NCBI RefSeq assembly: GCF_018323885.1
Contig: NZ_AP024585.1
Location: 3,968,001-4,032,000, forward strand
Origin: Citrobacter amalonaticus
Lineage (GTDB): Bacteria > Pseudomonadota > Gammaproteobacteria > Enterobacterales > Enterobacteriaceae
Reading direction: 5' to 3'
DNA: 64,000 nt
Each line of letters starts with the position of its first letter. Position 1 is the stretch's first letter. The notes below the pieces were generated by a model. The model ran no database searches. It was not told the DNA's origin and saw only the letters and a program-made list of their open reading frames with translations. The translations under genes and the position numbers were made by a program. Shown piece after piece: positions 58,063 to 64,000 of the stretch.

Positions 58063-60917
58063 TGGAAAAGACATACAACCCCCAAGATATCGAACAGCCG
58101 CTTTACGAGCACTGGGAAAAGCAGGGCTATTTCAAGCCTAACGGCGATGAAAGCAAAGAGTCCTTCTGCATCATGATCCCGCCGCCGAACGTCACCGGCA
58201 GTTTGCATATGGGTCATGCTTTCCAGCAAACCATCATGGATACGCTGATCCGCTATCAGCGCATGCAGGGGAAAAATACCCTGTGGCAGGTCGGGACCGA
58301 CCACGCCGGTATCGCGACCCAGATGGTGGTTGAGCGTAAAATTGCCGCTGAAGAAGGAAAAACCCGCCACGACTACGGTCGCGATGCCTTTATCGATAAA
58401 ATCTGGCAGTGGAAAGCGGAATCCGGTGGCACCATCACCCGTCAGATGCGTCGGCTCGGCAACTCCGTGGACTGGGAGCGCGAGCGCTTCACCATGGACG
58501 AAGGTCTTTCCAATGCCGTGAAAGAAGTCTTTGTCCGCCTGTACAAAGAAGATCTGATTTACCGTGGCAAACGCCTGGTGAACTGGGATCCAAAACTGCG
58601 CACCGCCATTTCCGATCTGGAAGTGGAAAACCGCGAGTCTAAAGGCTCGATGTGGCACATCCGCTACCCGCTGGCCGACGGCGCAAAAACGGCTGACGGC
58701 AAAGATTACCTGGTGGTGGCGACCACCCGTCCGGAAACCCTGCTGGGCGATACCGGCGTGGCCGTTAACCCGGAAGATCCGCGTTATAAAGATCTGATTG
58801 GCAAATTCGTGGTGTTGCCGCTGGTGAACCGCCGCATTCCGATCGTCGGTGATGAACACGCCGACATGGAAAAAGGCACCGGCTGCGTGAAAATCACCCC
58901 GGCGCACGACTTTAACGACTACGAAGTCGGTCGTCGTCATGCCCTGCCAATGATCAACATCTTCACCTTTGATGGAGATATCCGCGAAACGGCGGAAGTG
59001 TACGACACCAAAGGCAATGAGTCCGACGTCTACTCCAACGAAATTCCGGCGGAATTCCAGAAACTGGAGCGCTTCGCCGCACGTAAAGCGGTGGTTGCGG
59101 CGATCGACGCGCTGGGCCTGCTGGAAGAAATTAAACCGCACGACCTGACCGTCCCGTACGGCGACCGTGGCGGCGTGGTCATCGAACCGATGCTGACCGA
59201 CCAGTGGTACGTCCGTGCCGATGTACTGGCAAAACCGGCGGTAGAAGCCGTTGAGAACGGCGACATTCAGTTCGTGCCGAAGCAGTACGAAAACATGTAT
59301 TTCTCCTGGATGCGCGATATTCAGGACTGGTGTATTTCCCGTCAGCTGTGGTGGGGTCACCGTATTCCGGCATGGTACGACAACGACGGTAACGTCTATG
59401 TGGGTCGCAACGAAGACGAAGTGCGTAAGGAAAACAACCTGAGCGCAGACGTTGCCCTGCGTCAGGACGACGACGTGCTGGATACCTGGTTCTCCTCCGC
59501 GCTGTGGACCTTCTCCACCCTCGGCTGGCCGGAAAACACCGACGCGCTGCGTCAGTTCCACCCAACCAGCGTGATGGTTTCCGGCTTTGACATCATCTTC
59601 TTCTGGATTGCCCGCATGATCATGATGACCATGCACTTCATCAAAGATGAAAATGGCAAGCCGCAGGTTCCGTTCAAAACCGTCTACATGACCGGTCTGA
59701 TCCGCGACGACGAGGGCCAGAAGATGTCCAAGTCCAAGGGTAACGTAATTGACCCGCTGGATATGGTCGACGGTATTTCGTTACCGGAACTGCTGGAAAA
59801 ACGTACCGGCAACATGATGCAGCCACAACTGGCTGAAAAAATTGCCAAACGTACCGAAAAACAGTTCCCGGACGGCATTGAACCGCACGGCACCGATGCC
59901 CTGCGTTTCACCCTCGCCGCGCTGGCTTCGACCGGTCGCGACATCAACTGGGACATGAAGCGCCTGGAAGGTTACCGTAACTTCTGTAACAAGCTGTGGA
60001 ACGCCAGCCGTTTTGTGCTGATGAACACCGAAGAACAGGATTGCGGATTCAACGGCGGCGAGATGACACTGTCGCTGGCGGACCGCTGGATCCTCGCGGA
60101 ATTCAACCAGACCACCAAAGCGTACCGTGAAGCACTGGATAACTTCCGCTTCGATATCGCCGCGGGCATTTTGTATGAGTTTACCTGGAACCAGTTCTGT
60201 GACTGGTACCTGGAGCTGACCAAACCGGTCATGACCGGCGGAACGGAAGCTGAACTGCGTGGCACCCGCCATACGCTGGTGACCGTGCTGGAAGGTCTGC
60301 TGCGCCTGGCGCACCCGATCATCCCGTTTATCACTGAAACCATCTGGCAGCGTGTGAAAGTGATTGCCGGCATTACCGCTGACACCATCATGCTGCAGCC
60401 GTTCCCGGAATATAACGCCGCACAGGTTGATGAAGCCGCACTCGCGGACACCGAATGGCTGAAGCAGGCGATCGTTGCCGTACGTAACATCCGTGCGGAA
60501 ATGAACATTGCGCCGGGCAAACCGCTTGAGCTGCTGCTGCGGGGTTGCAGCGATGACGCGATGCGTCGCGTAAACGACAACCGCAGCTTCCTGCTGAACC
60601 TGGCGCGTCTGGAAAGCATCACCGTACTGCCTGCTGATGACAAGGGTCCGGTCTCCGTGACTAAAATCATCGACGGCGCCGAACTGCTGATCCCGATGGC
60701 GGGTCTCATCAATAAAGACGATGAACTGGCGCGTCTGGCGAAAGAAGTGGCGAAAATCGAAGGCGAAATTAGCCGTATCGAAAACAAACTCGCTAACGAA
60801 GGCTTTGTGGCGCGTGCGCCGGAAGCGGTGATCGCCAAAGAGCGTGAGAAGCTGGAAGGTTATGCCGAGGCGAAAGCGAAACTGATTGAGCAGCAGGCGG
60901 TTATCGCCGCGCTGTAA
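58062..60917 (+). CDS. valS: Valyl-tRNA synthetase
   Basis: A 951-residue class I synthetase with HIGH-like [23 protein letters not shown], the editing domain and a C-terminal coiled coil ([20 protein letters not shown]). It charges tRNA-Val. It is transcribed with holC. Confidence 0.98.
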   Translation: MEKTYNPQDIEQPLYEHWEKQGYFKPNGDESKESFCIMIPPPNVTGSLHMGHAFQQTIMDTLIRYQRMQGKNTLWQVGTDHAGIATQMVVERKIAAEEGKTRHDYGRDAFIDKIWQWKAESGGTITRQMRRLGNSVDWERERFTMDEGLSNAVKEVFVRLYKEDLIYRGKRLVNWDPKLRTAISDLEVENRESKGSMWHIRYPLADGAKTADGKDYLVVATTRPETLLGDTGVAVNPEDPRYKDLIGKFVVLPLVNRRIPIVGDEHADMEKGTGCVKITPAHDFNDYEVGRRHALPMINIFTFDGDIRETAEVYDTKGNESDVYSNEIPAEFQKLERFAARKAVVAAIDALGLLEEIKPHDLTVPYGDRGGVVIEPMLTDQWYVRADVLAKPAVEAVENGDIQFVPKQYENMYFSWMRDIQDWCISRQLWWGHRIPAWYDNDGNVYVGRNEDEVRKENNLSADVALRQDDDVLDTWFSSALWTFSTLGWPENTDALRQFHPTSVMVSGFDIIFFWIARMIMMTMHFIKDENGKPQVPFKTVYMTGLIRDDEGQKMSKSKGNVIDPLDMVDGISLPELLEKRTGNMMQPQLAEKIAKRTEKQFPDGIEPHGTDALRFTLAALASTGRDINWDMKRLEGYRNFCNKLWNASRFVLMNTEEQDCGFNGGEMTLSLADRWILAEFNQTTKAYREALDNFRFDIAAGILYEFTWNQFCDWYLELTKPVMTGGTEAELRGTRHTLVTVLEGLLRLAHPIIPFITETIWQRVKVIAGITADTIMLQPFPEYNAAQVDEAALADTEWLKQAIVAVRNIRAEMNIAPGKPLELLLRGCSDDAMRRVNDNRSFLLNLARLESITVLPADDKGPVSVTKIIDGAELLIPMAGLINKDDELARLAKEVAKIEGEISRIENKLANEGFVARAPEAVIAKEREKLEGYAEAKAKLIEQQAVIAAL

Positions 60918-60939
60918 TCGCGGAAAGCGATAATGTATA

Positions 60940-60968
60940 AAGGCCGGAGCTTGCTCCGGCCTTTTTTA
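60940..60968 (+). terminator. Rho-independent terminator of valS
   Basis: AGGCCGGAGC-TT-GCTCCGGCCT is followed by T residues. The A run on the other side lets it also serve the convergent yjgN. Confidence 0.9.
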
Positions 60969-60971
60969 TCA

Positions 60972-62171
60972 CTACATAAAATTGAGCGTCGGCATCACGC
61001 CGCGTGAGAGTCGCGATACCAGACCGTTATCCACGCGCTCATCGCTGTCAGCAAGTGGTAACGTATCGAGATCGCCCACCACGTACGTATTTTTCGCCAG
61101 CCAGGTAATCAGCCACATGCGCAGCAGTGGATACGCCAGCCCACCAGTGATAGCAGAAATCACATATAACCCCCCCAGGCGATAAACCATGCCATGGAAA
61201 GTCAGCGTGGAACGAAAACGAATGTGTCCGTCGGCGAGTTGCAGGTTATTCAGAAAGTGATTACGAAACGCCACAATCAAATAACTCATTGAAATGGCAA
61301 TGCCCAGATAATAGATAATCTGGCTTATCACAATCTGTCGTTGATATTCGATGAGGATTAACGCTTCAATTTCCTCTTCCGCCATCCCCGTCACATCGAG
61401 TTCGTATATCGATTTAAACAGAGCAATCGCGATAAAACCGACCACGGCGAGAAAAGGCAGCAGCGCTGCCATGGCCAGAATCGCGGATTTAATACAATGC
61501 CAGACATTTATCTGCACAGAGAATGCGTGGACACCAAAGCGGCCGCCATCCCCCACCATCCTCATCAACCGACTGTACGTCACCCCGCTGACCACTCCCA
61601 CGCCGGCAAGGCCCGTCAGCCCCAGCACGATTACCGTGAAAATCACTTCTCCCGGGCTTTCTGTTGGACACACCTGTAGCAGGCAAAATATCACCACCCC
61701 CAGCGCCATAAGCAACAGCATGGGCAGACACAGAATATTCCAGAATGCCTTAAGCGCAGAGAAACGAAAACCAAAACGGATACTATTTAACGAGGTCTTC
61801 ACTGCCTGATATTGCAGATTTTTCATCACCAGGACAGGTATTGCTAAGATCAGTGCTACCAGTAAGGCCGCGCCAATGAAAAAATATTCCATGCTTATCA
61901 ATGTCATGCCTGCAATATAAATCACCAGCAGCATAAACCAGCTCAGGAACACATCGCCACCTGTCACCTTCCAGCTAAACGGCTGTCCATTTAAGGTCAT
62001 ATTGGAATAAATATAGCGACGGCATTTCATTAATGCCCACGGCAGGTAAATTCCTAATGTCACCAGTACCAGCAACGAATTGACCAGACAAATAAGAAAA
62101 TAACTTCCGCCATCGCCACGAAATTCAAAAGCGTGTGATGGTGCCTCTTCTTTTATAAGATATTCCTGCAT
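60972..62171 (-). CDS. yjgN: Inner membrane protein YjgN (DUF898)
   Basis: A 399-residue protein with about nine helices; the segment LGIYLPWALMKCRRYIYSNM is typical of DUF898. Function unknown. It is a conserved neighbour of valS. Confidence 0.92.
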   Translation of the reverse strand: MQEYLIKEEAPSHAFEFRGDGGSYFLICLVNSLLVLVTLGIYLPWALMKCRRYIYSNMTLNGQPFSWKVTGGDVFLSWFMLLVIYIAGMTLISMEYFFIGAALLVALILAIPVLVMKNLQYQAVKTSLNSIRFGFRFSALKAFWNILCLPMLLLMALGVVIFCLLQVCPTESPGEVIFTVIVLGLTGLAGVGVVSGVTYSRLMRMVGDGGRFGVHAFSVQINVWHCIKSAILAMAALLPFLAVVGFIAIALFKSIYELDVTGMAEEEIEALILIEYQRQIVISQIIYYLGIAISMSYLIVAFRNHFLNNLQLADGHIRFRSTLTFHGMVYRLGGLYVISAITGGLAYPLLRMWLITWLAKNTYVVGDLDTLPLADSDERVDNGLVSRLSRGVMPTLNFM

Positions 62172-62361
62172 AATAAATCCCTGTCGTTAATCATCCTTAA
62201 AAATACACATTATTAGCAGGCAATAGAAATACCAGCCAATAGAGATATTACCTTATTATCTGCATAAATAACATCCACCCGCTATGTTATAAGGTGCTTG
62301 CATCACCTGGCCGGGGATGCTATTAGTTCAAATTATTAGTATTGTTTAACCGGGTAGTAAA

Positions 62362-62859
62362 ATGAATGTTTTTGACGCGCTCACGTTACGTCGCCTGACG
62401 GCCGGGGATAACCAGGTCATCGCTGCCGTTATCCGTCAGGTTTCCGCCGAATATGGCCTTACCGCTGATAAAGGCTATACCGTTGCCGATCCAAATCTTG
62501 ATGAGCTGTATCAGCTCTACTCGCAACCAGGACATGCATATTGGGTGGTGGAGCGTAATGGCGAAGTGGTGGGGGGCGGCGGAATTGCGCCGTTAACCTG
62601 TAGCGAACCCGATATTTGCGAACTGCAAAAAATGTACTTTTTGCCCGTGGCGCGCGGACAAGGCATGGCGAAAAAGCTGGCGCTGATGGCGATGGATCAC
62701 GCCCGCGCGCTGGGATTTAAACATTGCTATCTGGAAACGACCGCCTTTTTACGCGAGGCGATTGGTCTATACGAACATTTAGGGTTTGAGCATATCAGCG
62801 AACCGCTGGGCTGCACCGGGCACGTCGATTGCGAAGTGCGGATGCTCAAACCCCTGTAA
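62362..62859 (+). CDS. yjgM: GNAT-family acetyltransferase YjgM
   Basis: A 165-residue protein with the acetyl-CoA loop [20 protein letters not shown] and C-terminal [20 protein letters not shown]. Substrate not certain. It is divergent from yjgN. Confidence 0.92.
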   Translation: MNVFDALTLRRLTAGDNQVIAAVIRQVSAEYGLTADKGYTVADPNLDELYQLYSQPGHAYWVVERNGEVVGGGGIAPLTCSEPDICELQKMYFLPVARGQGMAKKLALMAMDHARALGFKHCYLETTAFLREAIGLYEHLGFEHISEPLGCTGHVDCEVRMLKPL

Positions 62860-62865
62860 TACCGG

Positions 62866-63696
62866 CTATTGCATCTCAGGCGATACCGAAAGTCGAATCA
62901 CGCCAGCGGCCTGCGCGGCTGGCAATTTCAGCACTTCCGTCCACATATCCTGCACCAGATTGCAGACGACCTTTTCTTTCCCGATCCCCTTCTCCGGCTC
63001 AGCCATAAGCTGAACATCCTGCCCGTAGCGCTGCACCAGTACTGGTACGACGCTTTGCAGATCCTGCATGGCCTGCTGCTTCTCGGTGTCGGTTACCGTG
63101 TGTTTATTAGGACCGTATGCCGCTCGCATCATCGCCGCATCGCCTTCCATACGCCGTTTCAGAATATCCGGTGAGATCAGACGCGTCGGGTTAATGCCGC
63201 CTTTGACCTGCGGGAAGAGAAAGCGGAAACACTCATCGTCGCCTTTTTTCTGCACCGCCGCAGTCTGTTCGAGATTGATCTTCATATAGTCAATGACATT
63301 ACTGTCCGGCGCCTGCTGTAAACGCGACATCTGAATTTGCAGCACCTGCGGTTGAATGGTATCGATTATTTGTTGTTCGGTTTTGCCTTCATTTTTCAGC
63401 TGCAGCGCCTGGGTGCGAAGATGGACCCAAAATGCCGGCTCCTGTTCCTTCAGTACCTGAAACGTCGGCATTTGCAGTAGCGCGGCATCAAACTGCTGCT
63501 CTTCCGTCTGACCGGACGCCGCTTTTTCTCGCGGGATCAGGTAGTGCACGTCAAACAGGTTCCACGCGACGATCGCCACAATCATCAGCACCGCGCCAGA
63601 AGCCTTCCCTACCCAGCCTTTTTTACGCATGAGCCCTATCACCGCGGCGATGACCGCGCCGACGTAGCCTGCGAGAAGTACATGTGTCCAGTTCAT
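62866..63696 (-). CDS. Membrane-anchored protein of unknown function
   Basis: ATG 63696 (MNWTHVLLAGYVGAVIAAVI) is preferred; the frame extends to 63738. The product has 276 residues with two N-terminal membrane helices and a helical periplasmic or cytoplasmic domain. Relatives in Salmonella and Citrobacter have been labelled topoisomerase II, but no topoisomerase motif is visible, so that label should not be used. It lies between yjgM and miaE. Confidence 0.8.
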   Translation of the reverse strand: MNWTHVLLAGYVGAVIAAVIGLMRKKGWVGKASGAVLMIVAIVAWNLFDVHYLIPREKAASGQTEEQQFDAALLQMPTFQVLKEQEPAFWVHLRTQALQLKNEGKTEQQIIDTIQPQVLQIQMSRLQQAPDSNVIDYMKINLEQTAAVQKKGDDECFRFLFPQVKGGINPTRLISPDILKRRMEGDAAMMRAAYGPNKHTVTDTEKQQAMQDLQSVVPVLVQRYGQDVQLMAEPEKGIGKEKVVCNLVQDMWTEVLKLPAAQAAGVIRLSVSPEMQ

Positions 63697-63783
63697 CGGT
63701 ATTGGTATTCCTTGCCCTGAAAAAGAGACATTTTTCACTGCCCACGTCGGGATGTCACCTTGCGGCGGGCAGAACTACCGAAA

Positions 63784-64000
63784 TTAAGAGGCGACGGGGA
63801 CACCGCTGTGAAAGCGAAACTCGTTGTCCGGCGAGACGATCAGCGCCGCTTCCACGTCGCCAAAATAGCGGACGCGGGGAGAAATATCTTCCTGCGAAAC
63901 CTGTTGCGCCAGCGCCAGATAGTCCTGATAGTGGCGCGCTTCGGATCGCAGCAGCGACAGATAGAACTTTTGCAGATCGTCATCGAGAAACGGAGCCAGC
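63784..64000 (-). CDS. miaE: tRNA 2-methylthio-N6-isopentenyl-adenosine hydroxylase, C-terminal part
   Basis: Only the last 71 codons are in the window (SLLRSEARHYQDYLALAQQV, ending HSGVPVAS). The E-A-R-H-Y segment supplies di-iron ligands of MiaE. The enzyme hydroxylates ms2i6A37 of tRNA. The gene is present in Salmonella and Citrobacter and absent from E. coli K-12. Confidence 0.9.
   Translation of the reverse strand, partial: LAPFLDDDLQKFYLSLLRSEARHYQDYLALAQQVSQEDISPRVRYFGDVEAALIVSPDNEFRFHSGVPVAS

Noticed and set aside
58017..59636. A 539-codon frame on the minus strand
   Set aside because: It is opposite valS, whose full length and motifs are certain; the long frame is a result of valS codon use.
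62866..63696. A topoisomerase II gene
   Set aside because: Such a label exists for relatives, but the protein is a small membrane-anchored helical protein without topoisomerase motifs.

Overview
The window is a stretch of chromosome from an enterobacterium. The right third carries the conserved order leuX, ahr, idnK/idnDOTR, yjgR, lptGF, pepA, holC, valS, yjgN, yjgM, miaE. The presence of miaE and of an lsr operon with lsrE, both as in Salmonella but not E. coli K-12, fits Citrobacter or a close relative. This placement rests on gene content and remembered protein similarity, not on a search.

Layout. (1) 1-5.4 kb: a truncated CaiB/BaiF CoA-transferase gene with a sigma-54-type promoter, divergent from a PrpR-like sigma-54 activator, then a small defence cluster: a McrA-like HNH protein, an HNH nuclease with a phosphorothioate (sulfur)-binding type domain, and a SLATT-type two-helix membrane protein. 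(2) 5.5-13 kb: a xyloside/xylonate locus (yagI-yagH-yagG-yjhG type) whose IclR-family regulator yagI/xynR is split by a 1327-bp IS1111-type element. The guide RNA of this element can be read in the sequence and matches the insertion site. (3) 13.2-23.1 kb: a complete AI-2 system, lsrK-lsrR divergent from lsrACDBFGE, with a cupin gene added after lsrK. (4) 23.29-45.59 kb: a genomic island integrated in the 3' end of leuX. It has a P4-type integrase, a 17-bp duplicated att core, a CP4-57/CP4-6-like backbone (ykfA/yfjP GTPase, yafZ, yafY-like regulator, ArdB, RadC-like, YeeT, CbeA/CbtA toxin-antitoxin, AlpA, Gp2-like protein) and an AT-rich cargo. The cargo is a translationally coupled sspB-sspC-sspD phosphorothioation operon facing a coupled pair: a double-GHKL ATPase/histidine kinase and a response-regulator-like protein. 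(5) 45.6-64 kb: ordinary core genome.

How the parts relate. SspBCD should install phosphorothioate sulfur in DNA. Neither a cysteine desulfurase (SspA) nor the usual SspE or SspFGH effector is visible, so the convergent kinase/receiver pair is the best candidate for an accessory or effector module, and I have not recognised it as a described system. About 30 kb away the same chromosome encodes a nuclease of the family that cleaves phosphorothioated DNA, so the two must differ in sequence or strand specificity, or one must be silent. Loss of yagI may leave the xylonate genes unregulated; a 21-bp palindrome lies on the -10 box of the yjhG-like gene. The rest (AI-2 uptake, L-idonate catabolism, LPS export, valyl-tRNA synthesis) looks intact.
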